Shown piece after piece: positions 10,982-24,350 of a DNA stretch of 64,000 nt. Position 1 is the stretch's first letter. Each line of letters starts with the position of its first letter. The position numbers and the translations under genes were made by a program. The notes below the pieces were generated by a model that saw only the letters and a list, made by a program, of their open reading frames with translations, was not told the origin of the DNA and searched no databases. The DNA is from Membranipora membranacea. Taxonomy: Eukaryota; Bryozoa; Gymnolaemata; Cheilostomatida; Membraniporidae. The stretch is taken from positions 18,228,001-18,292,000 of the forward strand of contig OU612075.1 in assembly GCA_914767715.1 (NCBI GenBank), read 5' to 3'.

Positions 10982-13900
10982 TTAATGGTTGATTGTAAAC
11001 ACTTTGAATGAAGCCTCGGTAGTGCATGAAATAGCTAGCTTGTTTGCATACACGCTGATGCAGCCGTTGTCTGTTGGTAGACCGTCATGTTTGAATTCTT
11101 TCCATATTGCCCCTAAAATAGAAGATGAGATTTGATTGTGGGGTTTCCCACTGGGCTTTGGATTATTCTGTAAAACTCATAGTACTAAGAACCACAACAT
11201 TAGTGCGTACAATATGATTTTCGGTTTTCTACTGCAGTTTTAGAAAAAACTATTGGCAAATTAACCCAGAGCAACAATCAACCTTATCAATTAACTTTCA
11301 TTGTGATAATCAATTCACTCACCCTGTGATATAACATAGATGAGTTTGTCATTGTTGCTTTTCACGTAGAAAAAGCCGCAATCATCTCCAACACAGACTG
11401 ATCCTGGTGATTTTAATCCCTCACATATCCACTTCGGTTCTGCGCATGCTGATGGCGGGGTCGTGGTATTCACTTTGTGTAGAGCCAGAGTTCCTTCTTG
11501 CTCATTTGTGATCAAGAGATCCCCATGGTGGAAACAGAGGGAAGTTGCTCTGCTAGTTAGCTGTAGTTCCGGATTATTTGCGTTGTTCTGTCTGTCGATC
11601 AACACTATTTTATCTCTACTCTTATCCGTATATGCAACCAGACTGCCAGATGCAGCAACAGATGCAATATTGTCCTTTTCCACATCATAGCTTTTGAGTT
11701 CTTGAAAAATGTCGCTGTGTGCATGAGAAATTTTTGCCATTCCCCTTAGTCCATCTGTTTCAAGTAGACTGATGGTGGAGTTTTTCCAATCCGTGTATAC
11801 AGAAACGCAAGGGTTTCCATCGAGAAGCTTTTTCTGGAAACACCCGTCTTGGTCATAGAGAAGGAGGCAGTTGCTGGTCCCCACAAGAAGACTCCCATCA
11901 GGTCGGTAGTTGACAGCGTGGCAAATTCCGTCCTCTATCTTGCCCTCACTGTCTAGCACCTCTTCCAGACGATCTGGTATCACAGTTGACCACAGTGGGT
12001 ATCTTCCTGCAGCCACTGAATGATAAAATTGAACAAAAATTTTTGGTTAAATACCCTCTTTTGCTATTTATATGTTTCGATTCATTAATAATTGTATGCG
12101 AGAAACTGGACACAATATCCATAATTAAAATTATGGTCGTTAAAAGCGGATTGAAAATGTTGGGTATATACCTTCAATGAGTGTTTTCACTTGAGGCAGT
12201 TGACATATTCCTAACTCAAGCTGCACTTCTTCATTTATGTCAGTGGTTTTGGCTTCCATGCTTGCTATCACTTTATCGATTGTGTTATTAGCAAGCATCT
12301 GTCTAGTCGACTCTTGCAGTTGTTCCAGACTCTCAACTTTTTCATCCATCAATCGCTCATATTTATTGAAACATTGGGAAGTTTTGTCTTCGGAGTCCTT
12401 AATTTGCCCTAACAAAGTCTTCTTTTCTTGTGCGAGGGTATCCATCTAATAAAACAAAAACATGCATAATGTAGCCTGTAGATAAGGGCAACTTAATGAT
12501 TTGCCTTGTTAAATTTTGCCTCCTGCAGAAATTCCAGCAGAAAACTCATTGAACGTGGACTATATGCCACTAAATGTGACAGTTTTAATGAAGGCCTCTC
12601 TGAACCTGTTGATCCTACTACATAACCACAAACACTCCTATTGAGAGAATATGCAAAACGAGAGGTACAAAATCTGACACTTTTTAATGCTTGGAATGTG
12701 ATACTGTGAAAATGTGTGTTTCTCAAGGAATCCCCTCAAGCTGTGCATATGACATCAAACCCTTCAAACAAACCGATATTTACATCGCAAGAGTCCAAAA
12801 ATGTTGCGTGATACATTATGAGTTGTAACTGTGAACTTTTATGGACCCTATTATTTATTTATGAATATTATATATTCCTATTCCTCGCAAGGAATCTTAA
12901 CAAATGTTTAGGTTTTACCATCTGTAAATTTTGTAATTGTGAACGTTAATGAAAGCTAGAATATAATGTTATAATTCATTGCTAGCAAATGCTGAACATT
13001 GTACATGTTTTCTACAGTACCATAAACATATTTAAACAATTACTTATATGTTTATATACAGTACATACCAGTTGTTTGTCAAAACACTCCACGGTCTCAA
13101 TCATGTTTGTAGCTTCATCCCTAGACTTCTGGTAACTTTTCCCTTTTTCTTCTTCTTTTCTGGCTTTGATTTGCTTGATTTTCTCATCAATTCTCTTCAT
13201 TTCCACATCAAAATTATCGTCAAACTGTTTGCGTATTTCTTTGATTGGTCTTATGTCATGTGGCCTCTCCTCCTGATCTGTGCCTGGCTCTATAATACGA
13301 AACGTGCAAAACGTGTCAGGCTACCGGAGATTGGTTAGCTAGTTTCTTTATTATGATATGACAAACATGCCAAGTTATACCGATCGTGGTGCAGTTATAA
13401 AGACCGGTTACACGCGCGGTAGAATGAAAAGTTGAGCACATACCGCGACACTTTGTTGTCTCTTCTCCGCCACACCACTCGTTACAGATGAGGAAAAAGC
13501 ATCTCGCACAGCCCTTAGGGATGGAATGTCCTTTCCTACATAACGGCTGATTCAGAGCGCTACTATACTGATCAATACTAAGCACCTCATGAGTCAGGAA
13601 CATCAGATTATGCCAGCTCTGTAATAAAAAAAGATCGCTGGTTTTATTGGCAGTAAATTAGCATGTAATATTTTAGCGCTCCACCTAGAAACTTTGCCTA
13701 TAGCCAATCATGGACAGTCAATAAATTAATTGGTGTCGTTATTGTTTCAGTATTCAGTTTGAGGTGAGGGGGACCTCAACCAATCTTTTTGATCCTTATA
13801 ACTGGTGCTTTCTCATGTCTTTGATGTCAATGTGGGGGAGCAACTCAATTTTTCGGTTTCCTACTTATCCCTGCTTTCTGAGACAACAACACAAGTTCAG

Positions 13901-15862
13901 GTAAATTGGATCATGCTTGATCTAGTTGATTGTCACTCACCCCAAGATGATCCTGGCAGAATTTTTTGTTTGAGCATTGATTGCTCTTACAGTAGTGACT
14001 GGCTCGGACATCACAGTATGGTATATCACAGCTGATCTCTCTGTCTACCATGTCAAAATCATCAAGAATGTCATCATTAGGCTCACATGCATTCATCAAT
14101 GCAAGCGAAGTTGAGGTGTCACACCCGCCCACAGCTTTAAGGCAGCTAGATGAATCTAGGCTCTCAAGCTGTGGTTCTTTGTCTTCCTCTGTCACTGTGA
14201 CAGGACTGCACTCGCTCATATCCGTATACTTGTGAATGTCGTTAGGGTGATCTCCCTGTGGCCTGTTTGACGGAAAAGGTAAAAGATAAAACATGAGACA
14301 CAATCTGTATTGGTGAGGATTCCCTATGCCTAACTAAATTGTCCCAGCACCATGTTGTTTCGATAGTTGCAAAAGGTTCGTAGTAGCAATTCCTGCCTTC
14401 GGGAGCAAAAGATTATGTACTTGATCCAAGTTTTGTAAGTGTGAATGCACAAATCCAAACTGTAAACTGTTGATGCTTACGATTTATCATACATGGCATT
14501 CAATATGCTAACGCCAGAGTTCCCAGACTGCTGCTCTGCTTAGTGGTTTATATTTTATGGAGTTATTAAAGTTATCTATTCATGCAAGCGGACATATAAA
14601 TTAGTGCTGTCGAGCCTTATATCAGTAGAGTAAAGCTGTAGCTCCATGTAACGATGTAATCACAGGCCGATGGCATGTCTAGACATGCTCGGCCGATCTC
14701 ACACTGCTACACAGGCCTATGAGTTAGTACTCGATGGTCTAGTGAGTCATAGTGGGGTAATAAATCAGGTACCTAGATTGACCAATGAACTCCCTCAGTT
14801 CAATCGATTGACCAATGATATTTAATGGGCGTGTTAACAAATGACCGGATATAGATGTCATATTAAATCCGGGTCTTTGTCACTTTGATTCTTCACCAAA
14901 TAAAATTTCAGTCTTCTGTAAAATTGATTTTCCTATGCTATACTATGGATGTCATGTCAGGACAGCTTCCATTTCCAAGTGATACAGCTATTACCTTCCA
15001 TATTTTCACTACAGCACCACTCCTATCTTTGTAGTTATGGTCTTTTTTATCATAAATAGGAGGAGGTGATTTAACTACAGATATTATCAACTCCTCCATT
15101 TTTGATAGCCTGTCACGATTTGATAGATGATGTGTTTAACCGCGTAATTATTGAAGCAAGCAATCAACAATCAATCAGCATAGAGGATCATCTAGATCAC
15201 TCGGGCAAAAGACCAACAAGTTCGATGTCCACTTAACAGATCCACCGATGCAGATCCACCGATTAACCACTTGTGACCCCAAATCGATGTAAAAATCGTG
15301 TCATGTAGCCATAGCTTAAGGCTATAACCTTTCTCTCTGACAGCATGAGTTCAGTTTAAAAATAAACAAAGACCCCTCGGTGATTACTCATAATCATTTA
15401 GTCATTCGCTGATGACAAGCAACAATATTAGCCAATAACGATAAGCATCTCCACATGGTTTTGGATTTGAGGTATGGGGTTCGTTGTGTCTGTCTGTTTG
15501 TCACTTTTGTCTATATTTAGCGAACCTGGGTAATGCATTCCATATATGTTGCTCAATGACAAAGAACAGGGCGGTCAGGTTTGTATAAGGCAGACGAGTT
15601 ACCCTTGTGCTTCAAAACTCAGCCATGCTAAACATCTGTAAAACTGCAGAACTGTATTGTATTTCAGTGACATCATGAGTGAGAACTGATTTGCCACTTC
15701 TTTATTAACTCACCCTCCACATCTTTGACAAGCAAAGATCATATCTTGGTGATTTATCTCAAAGCATTCAACACAGCAGATATGGTCACATTTTAGAAGA
15801 CGAAGCTGCTCTATTGGCTGAAATTGGAGACAATATTCACATTGGCGTTCTACTTTATCCAT
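10982..15862 (-). CDS. TRIM-like RING / B-box / coiled-coil / beta-propeller protein
   Basis: Seven exons on the minus strand (15862-15714, 14262-13941, 13618-13444, 13289-13069, 12445-12172, 12015-11323, 11112-10982) splice in frame to 654 residues. An N-terminal C3HC4 RING is visible (C8-C11, C25-H27, C30-C33, C45-C48). An acidic linker follows, then two B-box-like zinc fingers (about 128-157 and 184-206), coiled coil (about 216-380), and a C-terminal region of repeated beta-propeller-like blades (about 380-654) of the kind seen in TRIM-NHL proteins. RING-type TRIM proteins are usually E3 ubiquitin ligases; the substrate is unknown. The blades are too divergent for me to call canonical NHL repeats. 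The start was chosen as the ATG just ahead of the RING; the frame stays open upstream to a possible acceptor near 15901, so an extra 5' exon is possible. Confidence 0.82.
13836..13925. repeat. Dispersed repeat: GGGGGAGCAACT ... GGATCA-CTTGATC family, copy 1
   Basis: A copy of a short dispersed repeat with GGGGGAGCAACT at the left and TTGGATCATGCTTGATC at the right. It lies across the donor side of a TRIM-like gene intron. Sister copies are at 30158-30212, 45948-45995 and 48819-48912. Confidence 0.45.
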
Positions 15863-17234
15863 CCCTGATTGATCCCGAATTGATGACTGGATCACTCTGC
15901 TATTAAATATTAAGAGAACAATAATAGTGACAACTCCAATTGGCTTAATGAAAACAATTAAGATTGATGGAGGAAATTACTTGTAATTTACACAGCACAT
16001 ACATTGCTTTTTCTGTACCTGATGTGGAATCATTGATGCAAAAGTGAATACAAAATAACTCCGTCAGAGATGCTGGCTCGGACCCTTGTACCTCTGTAGA
16101 TTTACCCAGGCATCATTCTACAAATCTTACGCAATTCTTAAAACATTAAGGATAACCAAAATAGTCATTGATTATCAGCAGTAAGTGTAGCTGTTCCAAG
16201 AGAAAGCTAATTGTCCTCTGAAACAAAGTGACACCCTCTATAAACCATTTTGGATTTTTTAAAGCCAGAGACCGGACACTCTAGTTCCATAATGTCCTGC
16301 ATTTACCATTGGAAATTTGTTAGAAATGGCCAGACCCTCTCTGTGTGATGATAGGATTTGATATGAATGGAATTTGACAGCAACTGGGGGTGTTCTGCTA
16401 ATTGCTCCAAGAACTCGGCTTAATGTTGTGGAGTAGTCCTATCATAAGGTTTGTTGTCATGTTGTCATACATGTACTTTGTACATGTATCTTGGAGTTGT
16501 CCTCTCTGTACATACCAAGGAGTTATCATCAGCTACCCTGACCTATATATGACAGAGACTGACTTGACCGTGACCTTGATGTAAGGTAACTTCAAATTTC
16601 ATGTTGCTATGTTGATCAGGTTGCATTGTGGTAATTTGTAGCTCATTTTTAATTTTCCACTTGTGATTGGCTAGATATCTCTGAAAATGAATACGCCTCT
16701 TGTACAGTGCTTTGGTGATCCATTCTGTAGCATTTTCACAGTTAGTTTTAAGATGGTGTGCCAACACGTGTGTGTTCACATTTCACCGCCATGTCCTGAT
16801 CGGGTGCCAAAACATGTTTGTCTGTTCAAAACCATTTGTTATGTTTTGCGAAGATTGTTCATGCCAGACTCAATTCTAATCTACTGCCAGCATAGAGGAC
16901 AATGAGAAAACATCAACACCCAGACAAATAGTATGCTTGTTTTTTGGACCGTAGACCGTGGATAGATCTAGTTAGATCCAATTGGCCAGCGTTGAAGTTG
17001 CTCTTATCATCTGAGACGACCCAGGCAAACGCTTGCAAATTAGATCGAACTTCATCTAAACTTTAGACCTGTTAATCGTCTATCACCTAGACGTAGACCT
17101 GTTGCCCATCTATCACATGATATTATTAATGTAAGGAGATGATAATTCCAAGAATACATTGTCCCTGACGCTCTTACTGATTGTTTAACTGTGAGCAACT
17201 CAACAAAGCCGCATGATGATAAGAACTAGATACT
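15863..17234. other. Divergent intergenic region
   Basis: Separates two genes transcribed outward, so it should hold both promoters. ORFs of 72-78 codons on both strands around 16540-16905 overlap each other and lack splice or domain support. Around 17064-17122 a unit of about 32 bp (TAGACCTGTT ... TCTATCAC) occurs twice in tandem. No gene is seen. Confidence 0.5.
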
Positions 17235-20200
17235 ATGAAGAGTATTTGCGGTAAGTGTGATTTTGGCAGTAATTTTCCTGTGATATTTGCAATCAAGCTA
17301 CCACCGTTGAATTGTATCGTTACTTAAACCACGGAGACATACTCTTCCTAAACTCATTCAAAATCAGATGATTGTTGGTATAAGCCCTTCACTTCAGACG
17401 GTTTCTTGTTCCATTGATTTTGGAGTTTGAAATTTCAATGCCTGTTCAGAAAGTTGTGCTCGGTCAGTGTATGTTGGCAAAGTTAAAAACAATTTGACTA
17501 CCTATTTACAAGTTACTGATTTTTGCAAAACAAACAATGACACCAACTGCAGGCCTGACAGTTTGAAATATAAATAAGAAAGACGCTTCTTCCATCTGAA
17601 CATGCAAGATATGAGTTGCGATATGTAGAATGTAGAAATGAAGCAGTTTGCCATCTTTTATTCCAGGGTGCCTGTGTATTCTGCTGCTGCTTCCTCAACA
17701 TGGTCAGAGCCAGCCTGGTTAGTTCAATTTTTGTTTGATAAGTTAGTAATAAAACTAGATTACCAGTTTCGCTGACCTGATGTGTAACGCGAACTAGCCT
17801 AATTTTGTTTAAAAAATAATGATCATTTTGGCTGAACGAAGGCATAACCATAAAGTAATGCCTAACAACGTGAAAGCTTTGTCGTCACCATCCAGCGTTT
17901 TTGCTTAAAATTCTATGAGAAATCCTAAAGTAGCGTTTGACTTTAGCTGATAGGGTTAGAATCGAATAATTCCATTTAGCAAAATAATGTTATTCTGACA
18001 GAATCATGATTTACTGATTTCAGTTGCAACAAAAAATCTTGAGACTTCTTCCATGACAATATCTGGCTCAACTAGTACAGAGAGGAAAACAACTCACAAT
18101 CGAATCAGGGGAACCACAGATCGTACCAATGAAAATCTCGGTAAAATCACAACACCAGCTATAGGAGAAGATGGCGTCGAGAGAGGGTAGGTAACTCCTT
18201 TACATATGGAGTCAGCGAAAAAATACAGGCTGATCAAAATCAGCGTTTATATGCATAGCTCATTAATGTGTAATTTAGTTGGTATCATACTATGCTATGA
18301 TCCTGAGAGTATGTTTCCCCCATCAAATGTAATTATTCTCTAGATAGGGATGGAAGTTTCTTCTGGCTAAGTCCTGTTTGTGTCCAGGTGGTTTACTCTG
18401 CTGCTGCTGGTGATCTTAATTATGACATTTGAATGCAGCATGAAGAATGGTTATGGATTATATATTGAACAAAACGAAGTGGATAGCAATAAAAGAATTT
18501 ACCAACATGACTTGATCTTTTCCTTGTATATCAAAGATAGTCAGGGCCCTTCCTCGTAAAAACATTTATTTACATGTTATTGTTGATGTTAAACTACTGG
18601 ACTTCACTTCCAATTGTCTTGCATTTGAAGATTGCCTAGAACTGGATTTGCTTATCCATATGCGGTCCACCTTTTACATGCACTAGCAATGTGGGCAACC
18701 AGCCAGATTTTTGGAGTTATAACATTTTGTTTTGATTCCATAGGAAAGACGGCCGAGCTAAATCTCTTGCTCTATGGTTTTCGCTTGGGGTGGTTGGATT
18801 CCTAATTGTGATAGCAATTATGATTGGATGTTTACTTTATCGCAAAGTCAAGTGAGTTGTCTATCAGTCATATCTTACCATCTTTCCATATGTGAGACTC
18901 TTTATATTCCTCACAAGCTGGGTTTACAGTATTTTTATTGGCTACAGGATTGATGACAGGGTTATGGGTAGGGGGAACAATGCTCTGTATATCTATCTAT
19001 CTATATATATTCTGTATATCTAATAAGTCACATGGCATGCTTTGATTTAGGGCTGAGATGATTTTGCATCGAATAGTGTACGTCCTTATGAATATAGTAC
19101 ATGTGCAATAACAAAATGGCAGCCTCATACCAGTGCTAATGTCGCTTATCAATCATGTATATGTTATACATACAAAATGTTACCGGTTTTTGTACCACAC
19201 TATCCCGCAATTTAATGTATGCAAAGTTTTACATGATTTCGAAGACTTGTGTACTCCATGTCTAGGACTGCACGCTGTTGAACCGAGTGACTTTATCTCA
19301 GTCCTACATGAGAATGTCTTAATGACTTTCGTTAACACAATGTTCTGGATTGCTATCAATTCTACATCCTTTACTCTTCCTCTCCCCCCCCCTCCTCCTC
19401 CTCCAACGACAGACTCTGTATTAACAGTGACAGCAATAGATACTGGCCATCTTGAATTGAAACAACTAATTAATTTAATAAATAGTGTTAGGATTCTCTT
19501 TTCTTGTACAAAAAGAAGACATTATCACAACACAGTAATAATTGTCTCTCAAAAAATTTGTATTTCTTAATTTTCGTTGTTTGTAGGAGAGATAAGGAGG
19601 TAATAGACGTTAACACAGAGACTCGCAGGAGAATTAGTGAGGCACAAGTTGAGTATCAGGTCAATAAACAGATGAAGAATTTCACGAGAGAAGAGGAAAG
19701 AAGGCGAAGTACCTGCCAGGTCGCAGAGCAGCTCATATCAGACGCCGAGGATCACCTTAAAAATGTACAGAAAAGAATAGTAAGTAACGTGGGTAATCTA
19801 GCCCTCAGGCTGATGTACATGTGCCTTATATCGACCTGAACTGTCAGATTTATAGCCTCTTCTGTTGTGGTCTGAGTTTACTCTTCACTCTTTAGATGAA
19901 GATATACATCTTATTTATATATGCATATAAATATACATGATGTATATACATATATTTAGATCATATATATCATCACCAAAATACAAATACTGCCCATTTT
20001 CTGTTAGGTACCTGATTGTAATCTTATTGCAATAACCTCACTCACCCAAGAGGTATTGGTATTCACAGGAGGAAAAGTCTGTCTGATATGACAGTCTTTG
20101 TGGCTAGTTACATTTTCTGACCCCCCTTTACTTTATATAGACTCCCATCTCAACTAGCTAAAATTAGGTGCTATGCAATATTAGGTCACTCCAAACTATA

Positions 20201-20446
20201 AAAAAATTCACTCTTCTAGGGTACAACAAATGACAAAGACCACCTATTCATATTTGTATCTAAAGTGTCCTGAGTACATGAAATTGTATGTTGCGTTTTT
20301 TTCAGAAATCAGTCTCCCAGATGTCACTAGCCAAAAGGCAATCTATTATGTCTCAAATGGAGGTTCGGCGACAATCCAGATTATACTCAGCGGTACCACC
20401 ACCGATATCAACAACCCCAACCGCACCAATTAAAGAGGATGGTTAA
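17235..20446 (+). CDS. Single-pass membrane protein A (unknown family)
   Basis: Six exons (17235-17250, 17667-17717, 18024-18186, 18744-18851, 19587-19779, 20306-20446) give 223 residues. A signal peptide covers about 1-20 (hydrophobic core CLCILLLLP). A short Ser/Thr-rich ectodomain follows (about 21-76), then one membrane helix (about 83-107) and a charged, probably coiled-coil cytoplasmic tail. The tail carries repeated basophilic-kinase-type motifs: RRRST, KRQSI and RRQSR. Intron phases are 1,1,2,2,0, identical to the next gene, which shares the same domain order and tail motifs. The two are therefore tandem paralogues. I do not recognise the family and assign no function. An AATAAA follows at 20699-20704. 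Confidence 0.75.
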
Positions 20447-20968
20447 CTATTGAGGCTGTTACCTTTGTAACCAGACTGTTTGTTGAATGGATAATGTAGT
20501 GAACATATACACTATATGCCATCAGCCAAAAACCGGGCGGGATAATTTATTTTATCTCCAAAGATATTACTAGTTTTTCCAGCTGAATCTTCAGCTAAAT
20601 CAAAAACTCAATCTCCTCTTTTTCTCTATGTTCATTGGTGATGTCTTTTCCATAATTATGATACAATATCCAAATACATAACATGTGATAACATTAAAAT
20701 AAATCTTGCGTTGATTCTACCATTTCAAAATTCCTAGTAATTTTTTCCAGTAACATGTTGTTAAAATTTGGGTTGGAAATTACTCTGATATCAATGAACA
20801 ATAATTATCCAGTAAGTCATCATCTTTTTGTGTGAACACAACGCAATGATCAGCCCATTACTATAAATAATGGTAGCGTCATGATAGCTGACAGCAGTGC
20901 GATCTGCACAGTGTCACAAGTCAGCGTTAGCTAGTTCATATTCTCAACTGTCTTCTAAATCTGCCGAT
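20447..20968. other. Spacer between paralogues A and B
   Basis: Contains a polyadenylation signal for gene A (AATAAA, 20699-20704) and presumably the promoter of gene B. No exon is seen. Confidence 0.5.
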
Positions 20969-23900
20969 ATGAGGATCAACACAATAACAGGTATTTACAA
21001 AGATTACCAGTGTTCAGAGTTAAGAGTGCAGCATTGGTCTAGATGACATTCATTGCGTGATATGACCCTTTGATATCCTTTCAAATTTGCTGAAATTCCA
21101 ATCAATAAGGTTGTATATCTGTTTTAGGTTATAATATGAATGTGCCTGTTTCTTTCATTTCAGAGTTCCTTATGGTGCTGGTTGCGAGTTTTTTGCTATG
21201 CTGTCCACAGTCTTACTGTCAAAATCCTCAGACCACGGGTAAGTAACAATAACATTCTTGAGTAGTATTAGAGTCCTCATTTGCGTCTTATAGAACTGGT
21301 GTTTCTACTTTGCATTTTATTACAAGAAATATGGCTCCAGCTGATTTCCCCAACACTTCACAGTTCAATCAAAGTGTTAGAAGATAGGGCTGCAGAGTAG
21401 TTCTGTTATGGCTTTATCAAGAGTTATGGTTTATCACAATCCTGTATTATTTGCGCAAGGATATTTCTTTAACAGTGTGTTACGGGTTATCTCCACCTGT
21501 GATATTGAGTAGGTAACTCTTTATAAAGAGTGGTAGTACATATGCAGCACTTATTTTAGGATGCCCTTGACAAATATGGGCCTAGATGTAGGACTGCAAA
21601 GTATCCTTCTTTCACTCTACCAAATTACTTGAAAGTCTGGACTAGCCTTATGCAACCTTAGTAACTACCCAGTGTACATGAGACTAGGAATAGTGTATAA
21701 ACATTGTATATTAACATAGGATAACTTTTGCTTTTGGTTTAGATCATCATTCCTCCACACACACATATGTGATGTCGACTCCGAATGTAACTTCTTTGCC
21801 TGCAACTGCTACCACTCAGCCATCAGCACCACCTTCAACAACTCTACCTACAACAACTCCTACAACACGCCTACCTACTACAACTCCTCCTACAACACAC
21901 CGTCTTACAACACCCTCTCCTACAACACGACACCCTACAACACCCTCTCCCACAACAAGCCATCCTTCAACACGCCATCCTACATCACCCTCTCCCACAA
22001 CAAGCCATCCTTCAACACGCCATCCTACATCACCCTCTCCCACAACAAGCCATCCTTCAACACGCCATCCTACATCACCCTCTCCCACAACAAGCCATCC
22101 TTCAACACGCCATCCTACATCACCCTCTCCTACAACAACCCCTTTTACAACACCCCCACGTACAACACCCCCTCCTACATTTTCTTCTACTGACATCCCA
22201 CCTTCCTTTGTCACGTCTCCGTCAGATGGAGAGGTCACAGATGATCCGTTTGAGTAAGTTAAGTACCAATTACCCTTATTCTGCGCATAATGTTTGTTTG
22301 TGGAGCTGTAGGAACTGTTCATGCTAGAGATGCAATCAGAATAAAGTTATTGAATGTTTTATATCAGGTTTATCAGTTATCAATTTTGATAAAGTTTGAT
22401 TCAACTTTATCTCATCGCCATTATAAAAGTGTTCCCGTCAACAGCTGGTAGTTTAACCTGCTGTGGACAGGTCCAGATTTACTTACGCAAAACCTTTTTC
22501 TATGTCCCCTTATTTGACCTTTTGCTGTAACTGCAACATATTTGCCGCAATTACCACTTTGTGTTGTTTTTAGCTTTGATCCTGAAGGAGAAAAACCAAC
22601 CAATGTGTTTGTCTATGCTGCTCTCGGATTGATGGGACTGGTTTGCCTCATTGCCTTGATTATCTGCAGTCTGGTGTGCTATAGGCTATCGTGAGTAGAT
22701 AAAGCATCTTCTTCTTCTCAACCTTTTAGTTAAAAGCTCGATGGGTTGTGACTGGGAATTGTTTGTAGGGCATGGTCTGTCACAATTAGACAGATCACTA
22801 AGGAAAATTGGGTTTGAATTTTTCAATTTGAGAAGCAGTTAAAATCTGGCTAGAAATTGCTCTTCAAGGGAAATTCCCATCTTATTTAGGGGTGTCTAAA
22901 CTCAAATATGATAATAGTAGTGTAGAAACTGCAAGCCAAGTGGAGACGTAGTGATAAATTTAATAGACAACAAAATCTTCAAAATATATTTGACAAAAGC
23001 ATTTAACTCCCATCAGTATGATAAAGCCTTGTAATTATAAAATGATACATGTAGATGCAGCTTATATCTGAATCAAGTTTTTTGTTGGCCATAGATTGAT
23101 AACAGGTTCTGTTCATGATATGGATTGTAAGTGGCGACTTTTAAACAAATTAATTTTGAAAACACATCAAGTTACCCATAAGTACGTTACGGTACATCTA
23201 TTTCCGACACTGGGGTCATGATTTTATGACTTATGACTTACTTTATGACTTGAAGTTTACAGTCTGTTGCTATTTTTGTCATGCACCCACCATGGCTTAT
23301 TCAAGTATCATAAGAGATAATCAGTGTTGATATTTTTTTGCAACTTTAGAGAGGATCGTAACACTGAGTCAGAGTTAGCATCTTATGAGAACACTCAGAG
23401 ACGATCTACCGCCATCGCTCTGGAGGAGCACGCCTTCAAACTGGGACAGCTAGAGCAGAGTAAACGGCACACAATCGCTGAGACTGAGAAAGAAGTGGAC
23501 GATGCTTCAAAGAGGCTCAGCCAATTACAAGACGCCATCAAAAGCAGGGTGAGTAGGGTCATAACGAGCGACTCTCTCTGCCATAACGAACTGTCTTCTT
23601 AGCCTTGACACGCGGCCACTGTGTATGGACTTTTTGGTTCTAAAAACCAAAAAGACCCTGACAGAGTGACAAGATTGCTCTGAATGCCATTAATTTTCTG
23701 TGGATTCTAATGAATTCTTATGCAGTTTAAAAATTTTAATAAATATATCTTCAAATTCAACTTCTCAACTGGGGAGTGCTAATACCATTGCCTTCCCTGC
23801 AAAGCGTGATCCCTATGTCACATGACAGCCATTAAGTTACAACTCGCTGTGTTTAGAGTAGCCTGTTGCGACAAGCTTTGTTGTTGGATGCCTCACCCCC

Positions 23901-24350
23901 TTCCCCCACCAACAAAGCTTGTCAAGACTGACTAGGTTTGGAGTCACTGATATATTCTTAGAGGGAAGATAGCCTGAGTGTACAACAAGTACACCCAGAA
24001 ACATAATATGATACAACTTATGATCTCAATACTTTAATCACAGACTTGTACTCACCCATTCACAATCCTTTTCACCAATGGCACATATGTAGTGACCCTT
24101 TATAATAACTTTACTCTCATGCCTTGTTCGATGTGTATTCATGCCTAAAACTTAGTGTTGGTTTTTTCAGAGGACCTCCATCGCGGCAGAGACTGAGAAG
24201 AGGCAGTCTATGCACACTGTCAAGGAGGGAGAGAAGGGAGAGAAGGAGGAGGAGGGAGAGGACGATCACAACTCTGCTAAGGCTGAGGAGAATAAAACTG
24301 TAGTTGATGTCGCTCCAGTAGATGATGTTGCTCTAGTTGATGTCGAGTAA
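20969..24350 (+). CDS. Single-pass membrane protein B, mucin-like ectodomain (paralogue of A)
   Basis: Six exons (20969-20990, 21164-21238, 21743-22253, 22574-22690, 23350-23548, 24171-24350) give 367 residues. A signal peptide covers about 1-28 (LMVLVASFLLCC). The ectodomain to about 203 is dominated by Thr/Pro/Ser and includes near-identical 15-residue repeats TSPSPTTSHPSTRHP, a typical O-glycosylated mucin-like stalk. One membrane helix lies at about 213-237 (LIALIICSLVCY). The tail is Glu/Lys-rich and probably coiled coil, with QRRSTA, KRHTI, RRTSI and KRQSM motifs that match paralogue A in spacing, and it ends in a Val/Asp-rich acidic segment. Intron phases 1,1,2,2,0 equal those of A. 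The expanded exon 3 is the main difference between the two. AATAAA at 24640-24645 is the likely polyadenylation signal. Function unknown. Confidence 0.8.
21920..22130 (+). repeat. 45-bp coding tandem repeat (Thr/Pro/Ser mucin repeat)
   Basis: About four near-identical 45-bp units, each coding TSPSPTTSHPSTRHP, are flanked by degenerate shorter TTTP/PTTR units. The near-identity at DNA level implies recent expansion or ongoing length change by unequal exchange or slippage. The opposite strand also happens to be open here; that ORF is a shadow of the repeat. Confidence 0.9.
23871..23929. repeat. Small palindromic repeat, CTTGACAAGCTTTGTTG family, copy 1
   Basis: ACAAGCTTTGTTGTTGG (23871-23887) faces its complement CCACCAACAAAGCTTGTC (23908-23925) around a pyrimidine-rich loop. 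It is in the last intron of gene B. Relatives are at 27771-27804 and 40815-40871. Confidence 0.65.

Noticed and set aside
16543-16905. Overlapping ORFs on both strands
   Set aside because: No domain, signal peptide or splice-site support; mutual overlap suggests chance openness.
21940-22120. CRISPR-like array of direct repeats
   Set aside because: The repeats are contiguous, have no spacers, and keep the reading frame of a mucin-like exon in a eukaryotic gene.
21816-22322. 168-codon minus-strand ORF rich in Gly/Val
   Set aside because: It is the antisense shadow of gene B's Thr/Pro tandem repeat; no splice or start context supports it.
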